Translations under genes and position numbers: made by a program
Shown here: positions 1 to 10,600 of the stretch, one piece after another
Layout of the letters: the number at the start of each line of letters is the position of its first letter
Numbering within the stretch: position 1 is the first letter of the stretch
From: JANQTF01 sp041741415
Lineage (GTDB): Bacteria > Bacteroidota > Bacteroidia > J057
Length of the DNA: 64,000 bases
Direction of reading: 5' to 3'
NCBI GenBank assembly: GCA_041741415.1
Contig: JBGSKC010000043.1
Span: 1-64,000, forward strand
Notes under the pieces: generated by a model
What the model was told of the DNA's origin: nothing
Database searches by the model: none
Seen by the model: only the letters and a program-made list of their open reading frames with translations

Positions 1-1
1 T

Positions 2-3000
2 TTGATCGGTGTGGTGAGCGGCGGGGCCCAACCCTATTCGGCTTACAGCTGGACGCCGGTGGCCAGCCTCAGCAGCCCGTCGGCGCTGACGACTCAGGCC
101 CTTGGCTTGACGGCTTCGCAGTGGTTTTTCCTCACGGTGACCGATGCCAACGGCTGTAGTGCCACGGACTCGGTTTTTGTGTGGGTAAATGAGGAGATCG
201 TGATGGACGCGGGGCCCGACCAGCTCTTCTGCTTTGGCGGCTCGGCCACCCTGGGCGGCTCCCCGACAGCGCAGGGCGGTTCGGGCGGGATCAGCTACCT
301 CTGGACTCCTGCCACGGGTTTGTCTGGCAGCAGCTTGACCAACCCTGTTGTGCAGGGCATCAACAGTGTGATCACCTACGAAGTGTTTGCCACCGACCAG
401 CTTGGCTGCGCCGATTCGGCCACAGTGACAATCACCGAAAACCCGGAGATCCTGCTGGATGCGGGGCAAACCGACAGCCTGTGCTACAACCAGTCCACGA
501 CCCTTGGGGGCATTGCCAGCGGCGGGGCAGGCGGCTTTGCCTACACCTGGACCCCGGCCAACCTGCTCGCAGGGCCTCAGGGAGCCACAGTGCTCACCCA
601 GCCATTAGCCCAAACGACAACCTTCACTCTTTCGGTAGTGGATGCCAACAACTGCCCCGCCACCGACACTGTGCTGGTGGTGGTAAACCCGCAGCTGAGC
701 GCCGATGCCGGACAGGGGCAATTTGTGTGTTTTGAGGAAACAACCCAGTTACAGGGAGTTGTTGGTGGTGGAACAGGGCCATTGACGGTACAATGGTCGC
801 CAGCAGCCAATTTGAGCGACCCGACTTCCCTCACAACAAGCGTAGTGGGGTTGACCACCACCACGACCTTCACCCTGGTTGTGGTCGATGCTGTCGGGTG
901 CAGCGATACCTCAACGGTAACCATCACAGTAAATCCAGCGCTGTTTGCAGATGCAGGCGGCAACGGAGCAATTTGCTACGCGGCTCCGACGAGCCTGAAT
1001 GGCAGCGCCCTTGGCGGTACCGCCGGATACGCATATCAATGGACGCCAGCCATTGGCCTGAGCAATCCATCCATTTCCAACCCGGCACTGACCAACCTTG
1101 GCAATAGCCAGACATACACGCTGACAGTAACAGACAGCCAGGGGTGTACAGCTACCGACTCCGTTTCGATTGTGGTAAATCCACCCATTCAACTTGTGGC
1201 AACCGGAGACAGTGTGTGTTTTGAGGAAACAGCTCAGTTGTCGGTGACAGCAACCGGAGGCAGTCCGGGGTATAGCTACCAATGGATACCGGCTACAGGC
1301 CTTAGCAACCCGGCAGATTCTGCTACCCAGGTAGTGGCCCCAACGGCGAGTTTGGTGTACAGTGTGGTGGTAACGGATGCAGTTGGATGTAAAGACACCG
1401 CATTTGCTCAGTTGACGGTGAATCCTTTGCTGGTTGCAGATGCGGGCCCAGATCAGGTGTTGTGTTTTGGTGATACCATTGTGCTGGGAGGTTCGCCATT
1501 TGGAACGGGCGGTAGCGGATTGCTAACGGCCCAATGGCAGCCAGCCAATGGATTAATTCCCGGTGGAACGGTTGGCAATCCTGCTTTAGCCGGTATCAAC
1601 GCTTCCCAAACCTACACCCTGGTGATGACAGATGCTGTTGGATGTACTGCCCGCGATTCAATGTCGGTATATGTCAACCCGGCCCTGGATGTGGATGCCG
1701 GAGCAGCAGATAGCCTTTGCTACGGAGCCGACAAGCAGCTTTTGTCAGTAGTGACAGGTGGCAGCAGCCCTTATCAGTATCAGTGGTCGCCTGCCCTGTT
1801 TTTGAACCCGACCACGGTGGCGAACCCCTTCATTAACGGGATCACCTTCAGCACTGAATATCAGGTGGTTGTAACGGATTCGGTTGGATGCCAGGCCACT
1901 GACTCAGTCTTCATGTGGGTAAACAGCGAGATCATTGCGACAGCTGTGGGCGACAGCATCTGCGAAGGTGACAGCCTGTTTTTGCTGAGTACCGTGACCG
2001 GAGGCCTTCCCGGGTACCAGTATCAATGGAGCCCCGCGAGTTTCCTTAGCTCCACGACCGTGCCTGCCCCGATGGTGGCGGGACTCACCAACACGACGAC
2101 CTACCAACTGACAGTGACAGATCAGCTGGGATGCCAGGATACTGCTCAGGCGACCATGACATACGTTCCGCTGCCAGACCCCAGCTTTTTTATTGCCTAT
2201 CCCTGCTTCAGCGGAGCTAACAGCCCGGCATGTGTGGGAGAACTGGTAACCCTGGTGAGCACTTCCATAAGTCCCTCCGGCGGCACGCCCATTGTGCAGT
2301 GGGCCTGGGATATTGACAATGACGGAGTTGTGGACCAGACCGGAGACACCGTTTCTGTGAGCTACACGGCATCGGGCACCTACACCATTAAACTGGTGGT
2401 GACTTCACAGGCGGGTTGCCAGGATTCCACTACCCAAACCATAACGGTGGTCGAGACACCCACTGCCGGGTTTGGCCTTCAGCCAGATTCTGCCTGCGCT
2501 CCATTCACCTTCAGCCTGACCAACCAGAGCTTTGGCTACATTTTGAACTATGACTGGCAGGTTTATGGCACCCTGCCTTCCGGTGCCCCGGTGGTGATTC
2601 ATACGAGCAATCAGCAAACGCCCGGCTTTCCTGCCTTGCCTCAGGGCCAATTGGGCGATACTACCTACTATGTGTCCCTGACTGTTTCCAACTGCTGCGG
2701 CAGCCATACCTACCTTGACAGTGTGGTGGTGTCCCCTCTGCCGATTGTGGATTTTGCCACAACACAGGATTCTGGTTGCGCACCGCTGCTCATTAGCTTC
2801 ATGCTTCAGGATCTGGTGACAGTTCAAAGCACCGACAGCGTGGTATTTCACTGGGGCGATGGCACCTCAACCGTTGTTTTCCCCAATCCTCCGGGGGCAC
2901 CATTCATGTGGGACACTGTAAACCACGTTTTTGCAGGGCAACCATTTGTTACTACCACCTACCAGGTAACCCTGATCGGGTACACCCCTTGTGGCATTGA

Positions 3001-6000
3001 CAGCATCACCAAACCGATTGTGGTTAAGCCCCAAAGTGTGCAGGCCTTTTTCAACGCCTCTAATTTTGATGGCTGCGAAGACCTTGCTGTGCAGGTAGTT
3101 GACTTTTCCATTGGGCAGAACGCGGTGGTAAGCTATTGTTTCGATTTTGACACAGTGAACAAGGTTTGCAATACCCCTTTGCTCATTCCCTCCAACGACA
3201 CCACCGTCCATGTGTACACGGTGGCCGGAGATTATGTCATTGCACAGTTTGTGAATGACGGCTGCGGTTATGACACGATGTATTTTGTTGTTCAGGTCCG
3301 GCCAAGACCGGTAGCTGCATTCAGCATGAGCAATACCTGCTTCGGCGACCTATCGCTGTTTACCGACCTTTCCACGATTGATTCCACTGCCAATGCCCAG
3401 GGAGCTTCTATTGCAGGCTACCAATGGAATTTCGGTGGTCTGGGCGGCAGCAACGTGGGCAATCCGGGCTTCCTGTTCCCACAGCCTGGCAGCTATCTCG
3501 TTACCCTGGAGGCCATTTCAGACAGAGGCTGCCGCGATACGGTTTCCCAGCTGGTAAACGTCTGGGCCAATCCCGTCGCCCAGGCGCAAACAGACAGCAC
3601 ATGTTTGGGGAATCCTGCCCTGGCATTTGACCAAAGCCAATACACTGCCTCCACGCTGCAAACTCTCGTCGTATCCTGGGGAGATGGCACCTCCGCTTCC
3701 CTGTCTGCTCCGGTTAGTTTTCCGGTGGCGCACGCTTTTCCTGCGTCAGGGACCTACCAGGTGAGCTGGCTGGTGGAAGACAGTCACGGCTGCGTGGACA
3801 GCACAGTCTTTGATGCAGAGGTGTTACCACTGCCGTTACCATTCCTGATTGCAGATACTGCCTGCGCCGGAGACAGCACCTTGTTTCTGGATGCTTCGTC
3901 GGTGTCGGCGAGCGGTGCGGGGCTGGTTCACTGGCTGCTGGAGTTTGGCGATGGCACCAGCCAGGTTCTGAGCCAGTCGCAAGCTGTGTTTCATTCCTAT
4001 CCCGGACCGGGGCTTTATCAGCCTCAGCTTATCATTACCGATGCGTTCGGCTGCCAGGATAGTATGTCGATCAATGTTCAGGTAGATACTCTTCCGCAGG
4101 CTTCATTCACTTATGCGGCAGCTTGCGACGGGTTCCCGGTACAGTTCCAGGACAATTCTACCAGCACGAGCAATCCGATCGTAGCATGGAGCTGGGATTT
4201 TGGTGACAACCAGAGCGGCAGCGGGCCAAACCCGAGCCACCTGTACGCTGCCCCCGGCAATTACCAGGTTACCTTAACAGTCACTGACGCCAATGGGTGT
4301 GTGCACCGCTTCACAGATCAGGTGGTGGTGTTTACCCCGCCAACAACCGAATTTGACCCTAAAGATGCCTCCGGTTGTGAAGATTTGGTAATTCCCTTTA
4401 CTGATCTGAGCCAGGTCGGGTCCGGGGCTTTGGTGAGCTGGCGCTGGCAATTCGGAGACGGAGATTCTGCGACTGGGTCTTCTCCTTCTCATACCTACCT
4501 TAATCCCGGCATTTTTCAACCCCAACTGATCGTGCTGGATGTGAATGGCTGTGCTGATACGGTTCAATTTGTTGTCGAAGTTTTTGCCCAGCCGGTGGCA
4601 GCCTTCCTTGCATCCGATAGCCTTGGTTGTGCTCCCAAAACGATCCAGTTTGTTGACTCAAGCACGGCTTCGGTGTCACTTCAGAGCTGGCTGTGGAGTT
4701 TTGGAGACGGAGGCAGCTCCACCTTGCCCAGCCCAAGCCATATTTACAGCCAGGATGGCAGCTACGATGTACAGTTGATTATCACCGACCGGAACGGTTG
4801 CCGCGACACGATGGAGCGCCCGGATTTGATTCGATTAAGTCATCCCCTGGCGAATTTTGTTGCTCAGCCAAACGCTGGCTGCCCGGGAACCACCGTGCAG
4901 TTTGTGGATCTCACACAGGAAGACACGACCCTGGTGGCCTGGTTCTGGGATTTCGGAGACGGAACCACCTCCACCAGTCCCAACCCCAATCATTTCTATG
5001 GAGAGCCTGGCCTGTATTCAGGCATTCTGATTGTGGAAAACCTGTTTGGATGTCGTGATACTGCCTTCCAGCCGGTGGCAGTGGAGATTTTCACCCCGCC
5101 AACCGCGCGCATCGACTTACTGGAATCCGGGGGCTGCCGTCCCTTCACCCCACAAATCGGCGATGCCTCGGTGGCTGGATCAGGCAGCCTGCAAAGCTGG
5201 TACTGGGCAGCAAGTAACGGGCAGCAAAGTTTGTCGCAAAATCCGGCGTTCACATTTGGGGAAAGGGGAGAATATGTCATTCAACTGATTGTGACGGACG
5301 AAAATGGTTGCCAGGATAGCACCTCCGCCAATATTGTGGTAACTGCGCCAGAGGCAGGCTTTGTGGTGCTTGACAGCGCCGAGTGTGTGCCGGGCTCCAT
5401 TTATTTCTTCGATATGTCGCTGAGCGACACCGCGCTGGTCAATTGGGTGTGGGACTTTGGGGATAGCAGCAGCCGTCAGTTCGTGATCAACCCCACACAC
5501 CAGTACCAGGCCACCGACGAATACCTGGTGACCCTGGTTGTGACAGACGCGCTGGGTTGTCAGGATTCGATCAGTTTGCCGGTGTTTGCCTCCGAATATC
5601 AGGACCCCATTGAGGAGGAACTGCTGGTGGCAACGGTGGATACTACGGGTGGATTAAGAGGACACCGGAATGTGAAAGTTAATTGGACGCCGCTGAGGCA
5701 TCCTGCTGCTGAGTTGGTGGTCGTCAAAAAATCAGTTGACGGTGGACAGACCTACGGCCCCGTTTATGTGGTGCCCGCAGCCTGGGACACGACCCATTCC
5801 TACCTGGATCTGGACGCCTATGTGAACGTGCAGCCTTACAGCTATCAGGTTGCCACGGTTGACAGTTGCGGGAATGAATCCCCCCTGTCGAACGTTGGGC
5901 AGACCATGCTGCTGGAGGTTTCGTTCGATAATCTTGGGGTAAGGCTGGACTGGACTCCTTATGGCGACTGGAAGGAAGGGGTGAATTATTACGTGGTTCA

Positions 6001-6484
6001 GCGGTATGATGACAGCAGCTCTTCGTTCATAGATGTTATTGATTTGCAGGGTACCACCTTCGTTGATACATCACTCAATGCGAGTATCGGAAATTACCAG
6101 AACCCCAACGGAATCATCTATAGAGTAATGGCCTTGGAACGGAACGGAAACCTCCAAACCAGCTACTCCAACCTCGCCATAGGTACCCCCAAGCCCCGGA
6201 TTTATGTGCCAAGTGCTTTCACGCCCAATGGAGACATGGCAAATGACGACTTCCTTGTAAACAGAGGGGTCATGCCAAACTGGGCACTCCAATACCAGAT
6301 TTCGATCTATGACCGCTGGGGGGTGCTGATGTTCCAGTCTGATGATATCTTAAAAAGTTGGGATGGAACGATCAACAACTCCGGCATGAAAGCCCCGGAG
6401 GGCGTGTATGTCTATGTGGTCACCCTTACAGGCTTTCAGGGCCCTCTAGAGCCTGTCAAAGGAACGGTCACGCTGGTTCGTTAA
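2..6484 (+). CDS. Giant T9SS type-B cargo with tandem Ig-like and PKD domains (5' partial)
   Basis: The frame is open at the left edge, so the N-terminus and any signal peptide are outside the window; 2160 residues are visible. Residues ~60-720 hold about eight tandem 80-90-residue Ig-like repeats, each with a DAG...C opening and a VTDxxGC ending. Residues ~725-1865 hold about 13 PKD domains with cores such as WDFGDG. Two fibronectin-III-like segments follow (~1870-2060). The last ~95 residues (PSAFTPNGD, IYDRWG, WDGT) match the gliding-motility-associated C-terminal domain (CHU_C, type-B T9SS sorting signal). This is a cell-surface or secreted adhesin-like protein; no catalytic domain is visible in the part seen. 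It is followed by a strong hairpin terminator and a convergent lipoprotein gene. Family assignment of the C-terminal domain is firm; a role in adhesion or gliding is inference. Confidence 0.9.
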   Translation: MIGVVSGGAQPYSAYSWTPVASLSSPSALTTQALGLTASQWFFLTVTDANGCSATDSVFVWVNEEIVMDAGPDQLFCFGGSATLGGSPTAQGGSGGISYLWTPATGLSGSSLTNPVVQGINSVITYEVFATDQLGCADSATVTITENPEILLDAGQTDSLCYNQSTTLGGIASGGAGGFAYTWTPANLLAGPQGATVLTQPLAQTTTFTLSVVDANNCPATDTVLVVVNPQLSADAGQGQFVCFEETTQLQGVVGGGTGPLTVQWSPAANLSDPTSLTTSVVGLTTTTTFTLVVVDAVGCSDTSTVTITVNPALFADAGGNGAICYAAPTSLNGSALGGTAGYAYQWTPAIGLSNPSISNPALTNLGNSQTYTLTVTDSQGCTATDSVSIVVNPPIQLVATGDSVCFEETAQLSVTATGGSPGYSYQWIPATGLSNPADSATQVVAPTASLVYSVVVTDAVGCKDTAFAQLTVNPLLVADAGPDQVLCFGDTIVLGGSPFGTGGSGLLTAQWQPANGLIPGGTVGNPALAGINASQTYTLVMTDAVGCTARDSMSVYVNPALDVDAGAADSLCYGADKQLLSVVTGGSSPYQYQWSPALFLNPTTVANPFINGITFSTEYQVVVTDSVGCQATDSVFMWVNSEIIATAVGDSICEGDSLFLLSTVTGGLPGYQYQWSPASFLSSTTVPAPMVAGLTNTTTYQLTVTDQLGCQDTAQATMTYVPLPDPSFFIAYPCFSGANSPACVGELVTLVSTSISPSGGTPIVQWAWDIDNDGVVDQTGDTVSVSYTASGTYTIKLVVTSQAGCQDSTTQTITVVETPTAGFGLQPDSACAPFTFSLTNQSFGYILNYDWQVYGTLPSGAPVVIHTSNQQTPGFPALPQGQLGDTTYYVSLTVSNCCGSHTYLDSVVVSPLPIVDFATTQDSGCAPLLISFMLQDLVTVQSTDSVVFHWGDGTSTVVFPNPPGAPFMWDTVNHVFAGQPFVTTTYQVTLIGYTPCGIDSITKPIVVKPQSVQAFFNASNFDGCEDLAVQVVDFSIGQNAVVSYCFDFDTVNKVCNTPLLIPSNDTTVHVYTVAGDYVIAQFVNDGCGYDTMYFVVQVRPRPVAAFSMSNTCFGDLSLFTDLSTIDSTANAQGASIAGYQWNFGGLGGSNVGNPGFLFPQPGSYLVTLEAISDRGCRDTVSQLVNVWANPVAQAQTDSTCLGNPALAFDQSQYTASTLQTLVVSWGDGTSASLSAPVSFPVAHAFPASGTYQVSWLVEDSHGCVDSTVFDAEVLPLPLPFLIADTACAGDSTLFLDASSVSASGAGLVHWLLEFGDGTSQVLSQSQAVFHSYPGPGLYQPQLIITDAFGCQDSMSINVQVDTLPQASFTYAAACDGFPVQFQDNSTSTSNPIVAWSWDFGDNQSGSGPNPSHLYAAPGNYQVTLTVTDANGCVHRFTDQVVVFTPPTTEFDPKDASGCEDLVIPFTDLSQVGSGALVSWRWQFGDGDSATGSSPSHTYLNPGIFQPQLIVLDVNGCADTVQFVVEVFAQPVAAFLASDSLGCAPKTIQFVDSSTASVSLQSWLWSFGDGGSSTLPSPSHIYSQDGSYDVQLIITDRNGCRDTMERPDLIRLSHPLANFVAQPNAGCPGTTVQFVDLTQEDTTLVAWFWDFGDGTTSTSPNPNHFYGEPGLYSGILIVENLFGCRDTAFQPVAVEIFTPPTARIDLLESGGCRPFTPQIGDASVAGSGSLQSWYWAASNGQQSLSQNPAFTFGERGEYVIQLIVTDENGCQDSTSANIVVTAPEAGFVVLDSAECVPGSIYFFDMSLSDTALVNWVWDFGDSSSRQFVINPTHQYQATDEYLVTLVVTDALGCQDSISLPVFASEYQDPIEEELLVATVDTTGGLRGHRNVKVNWTPLRHPAAELVVVKKSVDGGQTYGPVYVVPAAWDTTHSYLDLDAYVNVQPYSYQVATVDSCGNESPLSNVGQTMLLEVSFDNLGVRLDWTPYGDWKEGVNYYVVQRYDDSSSSFIDVIDLQGTTFVDTSLNASIGNYQNPNGIIYRVMALERNGNLQTSYSNLAIGTPKPRIYVPSAFTPNGDMANDDFLVNRGVMPNWALQYQISIYDRWGVLMFQSDDILKSWDGTINNSGMKAPEGVYVYVVTLTGFQGPLEPVKGTVTLVR

Positions 6485-6501
6485 CGGAAAGGGCATTCAA
6501 C

Positions 6502-6534
6502 AAAACAGCCATGCCGCTTTGGCATGGCTGTTTT
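6502..6534. terminator. Bidirectional intrinsic terminator
   Basis: A perfect 14-bp inverted repeat, AAAACAGCCATGCC (6502-6515) and GGCATGGCTGTTTT (6521-6534), encloses a 5-nt loop. It lies between two convergent genes, 18 bp after the stop of the giant repeat protein, and carries A and T runs on its outer sides so it can work in both directions. Confidence 0.9.
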
Positions 6535-6565
6535 GGGTTTCTGAGGGCTTAGCCGGAGACACAGC

Positions 6566-7516
6566 CTACAACCCCAAATACTTCCGCAGCGTGCTGTCTT
6601 GCAGGTTGTTCTTCGACCAATAGTCGTTCATTACCATGGCCTTGCGTTTGGCGATGGTCCGCAATTCGCCTGCACCAAACATGCCGGGAGTGGTTTCTGT
6701 CCAGCCCACAATCTGGTAAGGGGCTGCGGCCTCAAACACGATTTCCAGGGTTCTTTTCGGGGTTTCATAGCTCAACTTGTAGGACCGGAGCTGGGTTCCT
6801 TCCATTTCACTGCCGGTGTAATCGGTCAGTTCGCCGGTGGCAGCCAGGGGCTTGTTTTCCATGTGCAGCAGACGAAGGTTCATCAGGGAGGGCAGCATTT
6901 CCACCCTTCCGACCGGCAGGTTGGCGGGGTTCATGCGCAGCCTGGTCCAGATTTCATCTTCCAGCCACACTTTGCCGTCGACGTTCAGGGATTCGTCTGC
7001 CTCCTGCTCGAAATAGGAAAACTGCTGAAGCTGATGCTGGTCCTGACGGCGGTTGATCTGGGCAAAGGTCTGGCCGCACCAGTCCTGGGCGCTCATGGTC
7101 ACTTTGATGGCGTGGGGAAAACGGCGGGTGTCGGCAGGAGAAAACACAGAGGTCATGATGGAATAGTCGTACATCCCGGTCGGAAACTTGCGCAGCATGT
7201 TGGCTTTCAGCACTTTCACGGAGGCGGGGTTCTGGTAGCTTTCATTTTTGACTTGTTTTTCTGTCAAAAAATCTTCCGACACAAAGATCAGAACAGCAGT
7301 GCCCGGGTGTTCTTCGCGGTAGCGGGCCTGCACCAGGTCGTAGCTCGTTACTTCTGCTTTGCCCTGAAACCAGTACCCGTCGAGGGTAAGGTCGGTGGCA
7401 GGCCCGGCCTGGGTTTCGGGTGCAGCGGAGACATTGGCTGGTTGGCAGCTTGTGAAAAACAAAGCGATCACGAGAGCACCCAGCCAGGCAAGCATGGGAA
7501 TAATGCGGCGTTTCAT
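6566..7516 (-). CDS. Predicted outer-membrane lipoprotein of unknown function
   Basis: A 316-residue protein with a signal sequence and a lipobox (L-F-F-T-S-C, Cys24), followed by Q-P, which fits surface or outer-membrane lipoprotein export in Bacteroidota. The start at 7516 was chosen because it puts a basic MKRR directly before the hydrophobic stretch; an in-frame ATG 72 bp upstream would give an unlikely leader. The mature part begins with a segment containing YWFQGKAEVTSYDLVQARY and AVLIFVSEDFLTEKQVK. From memory, proteins with this pattern are common in Bacteroidetes and often carry the doubtful label septum formation inhibitor Maf, but no Maf nucleotide-hydrolase motif is visible here. 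No function can be assigned. The gene converges on the giant repeat gene and is separated from the upstream M43 protease gene in the same direction by 109 bp. Confidence 0.8.
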   Translation of the reverse strand: MKRRIIPMLAWLGALVIALFFTSCQPANVSAAPETQAGPATDLTLDGYWFQGKAEVTSYDLVQARYREEHPGTAVLIFVSEDFLTEKQVKNESYQNPASVKVLKANMLRKFPTGMYDYSIMTSVFSPADTRRFPHAIKVTMSAQDWCGQTFAQINRRQDQHQLQQFSYFEQEADESLNVDGKVWLEDEIWTRLRMNPANLPVGRVEMLPSLMNLRLLHMENKPLAATGELTDYTGSEMEGTQLRSYKLSYETPKRTLEIVFEAAAPYQIVGWTETTPGMFGAGELRTIAKRKAMVMNDYWSKNNLQDSTLRKYLGL

Positions 7517-7625
7517 ACGATAAAGCGTCTGATAAAAAAATTCTGCGATTGCAGAAGAACGCCTCATTAAACGAGCTTCTGCCTGCATTGTTGAAAGGGC
7601 TTCTTCGTTTATTTTCGCCTGAAGA

Positions 7626-10600
7626 TCACCGTCGAACTGTCAGGGTTTCTGTGCTTTCACCGTCGCTCATTCGCAGAAAATAGGCTCCTGCAGGATAGGC
7701 ACTCAGGTCAAATTCCTGGGTAAACATGCCTTCCCGCGGGCGAATAGCCCCGCTCAGCAGTTCGAGTCCTTCTGCATCCATCCACTGTACCCGAAGATAC
7801 ATCTCGCGGGGGCTGCTGAATTGCAGCAAAAAGCGTCCTTCGCCAAGGGCCACCAGTTGTACACTGCCTTCGTCCCGGATATCAGCCAGGCTGGAGCTGT
7901 TGACAACCACCAGCTCCTGGGTCGATCTCGACACACAAATGCCATCAGAGGCGGCAAACCGAACCCGGTAAACTCCCGGTTGAGGAAACACGTGCAATGG
8001 GTTGGGCTCATCGGAAACGCCTCTCCCGCCAAAGTCCCAGGCGTATTCCGCTGCTCCGTCCAGTTCGCCCTCAAACTTCACCAGCCCGGGTCCCTTCGCC
8101 AAATCTACCTGTTCTGGCGTCATGGTAAACGTCGCTTCAAATTCCCGCACCATCACCTCGACCCTGGCGGTGTCGCGGCAGCCTTCCCGGGTTTCGCCAA
8201 CCACCTCATAAGTCGTTCCGATCACAGGCTGTGCATACACCCGCTCGCCGCTGTCTCTGAGCAGGGTAGGTTCGGGCAGCCACCAGTAGGTGTCGGCCCC
8301 GGAGGCGGTGAGGGTGATTTCCTCGCCAGCGCAAACGGTGCTGGCCGAACTGGCCACACCCACAAAATTTCCTTCCCGCACTACCACGGTGGCGGTACTG
8401 CTCACTTCGCAGTTGTTTTCATCCAGGCTGCTCACTTTATATGCCGTGCTTTGTCGCGGACTCACAGTCACCTCCTGACCCGCAACGGTGTTTAGTCCTT
8501 CTGCCAGCTCCCATACATAGCGCGTGCCGCCCTGCACACGGAGCGTTACCTGATCTCCCAGACAAATACTGGCTGTTGAAGGAGTTACCTGCAGCGAAGC
8601 GGGTTTCCGGACCTCCAGGGTAAACTGCGCTGCAGCACCGCAACCACCTTCGGTGCGTGTTGCCGTGAAGGTGGTGGTGGACGTTGGTGCGGCAGTCACA
8701 ATTGGCCCGATCGCTTGGCTCAATGCCTGGGCAGGGCTCCAGGTGTAGCTCCCTCCGCCTGAAACGGTGAGCAGCGTTGCTTCGCCCGGACAAATCACAC
8801 TGTCCTGTGCCCGAATTTCCAGCGGAACCACCCGCTCCACCTCAATGCGAAGGGTCGCTTCTTTTCTGCATCCATTTTCATTCACCCCTACAGCCCGGAA
8901 GGTGGTGCTTTCTTTGGGAAATGCCTCCACCTGAAGCCCCGCTGCACTGCTCACAAGGCCAGCAGGCAGCCAATTCACAACAGAAGCCCCCTCTGCAGTT
9001 AAGATGAGGGTTTCGCCCTCACAAATGCTCGTTTTGTCGGCGCTCAAACGCAGGGAAATAGAATCTGAAACCTCCACAGCCACTTCCTGCAGGTAGCGGC
9101 AGCCATTGGCGTCGGTCGCCTGAACCTGGTAGCGGGAACTTCGCAAGGGCTTGACAGTGATCTGATTGCCTGAAAATCCAAGCGAACTTCCCGGCTCTGT
9201 CCATCGGTAGTTTAATGCGCCCGAAGCCTGTAGCAAAACGGAATCTCCCTGGCAAATGCGCGCCACGGCAGGGGTAATGCTGAGTTCGGAAGCATTCACA
9301 ACTTCGAGGGTCACGCGCTGGGAAGAAACGCAGCCGTCGTTGTCCACCGAGCGAACGGTGTAGGTGGTAGTGGCTAATGGCTGTGCCAGCACCGAAGCGC
9401 CGGAGGTTCTGTCCAGCCCGTCTGCCGGTGACCATGCATAGTTTGAACCTCCATTGGCAACCAGGGTAAGTTGTTCGCCCCGGCAAATCACCTGATCCAG
9501 CTCATTGAGGGTCAGTTGGGCAGAGGGGGTAATGAACAGATAATCGCTTTGCTCGAAGCGGTCCCAGGTACCGTCGCAGCCCATCACTTCGAGGCTCACG
9601 TTATAGGACCCTTGCTGGTAAAAGCGAACTTTGGGATTGGGGTCAAATGAAATGGCAGGTTCGCCTCCTTCAAATTGCCAGCGATACCGGATTCCGTTGC
9701 TGCTGAGCGAAGAAAAAGTTACCTCCTGGCCTGCGCAGGTAATTGTTTTGTCGGCGCGAAAATCGGCTCTCGCCCTTGCCGACTGGGCCACCTGCACCGT
9801 TACGGTGGCGCTGCTCTGGCAGCCTCCCGGGTCGATGCCAAGCACTTTGTAGGTTTCGGTGCGAAACGGCGACACCGTAACGCGGTCGCCACGGCTCCCG
9901 GCGAAGCTGCCCTGGGCCTGCCACTCATACTGGGTGGCACCCTGCGCCACCAGCATCGTCGAGGAACCCGCGCAAATGACAGGCTCGGTGGCTTTCACCT
10001 CCAAAGGCAACGGTTTTTTCACCTTCACCAACACCTGTGCCGTGTCGGAACAGCCAGACTCGTTGCTCCCGATCACAGTGAAAATTTGGTCTTCCCTGGG
10101 CAAGGCCAGCACCTCGCTGCCATTGCCGATGATTTGCTCGCGGGGAAACCAGTCGTAGCGCAGGGCGCCCCGCACCTGAAGAGTAGCCTCCCTGCCCTGG
10201 CAAATTTCCGGCTGCAGGCTCCTGATCTGAACAACAGGGAAAGTACCGACATCAATGCGCACTTCCCGGAAAGCGCTGCATCCGAAGCTGTTAACCCCCT
10301 CCAGCCGGTAGGTCGTGGAAGCGGTCGGGGTGGCAATGACCTCACTGCCGGTTCCCTGGCTGAGCCCGGTGGTGGGCGACCAGCGATAGGAGTCCGCTCC
10401 CGTTCCCTGTAGCCTCACCACCCCGCCGGGGCAGATCCGCTGGCTCGAAGCCACAGCAGACAAGGCTGCAGGCGCTTTTCTCACAGTCACCGTCACTTTT
10501 GCCGACAGCCTGCAACCCAGCTCGTTTACCCCGGACACGAGGTAAGTCGTGGTGTTAACAGGGGCCACTGTGAGGCTTCCGCTGTTGGTACTCCCTTCGG

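Noticed and set aside
6599..7570. A 323-codon plus-strand frame opposite the lipoprotein at 6566
   Set aside because: The minus strand has a signal sequence and lipobox and converges on a proper terminator; the plus frame is a compositional shadow.
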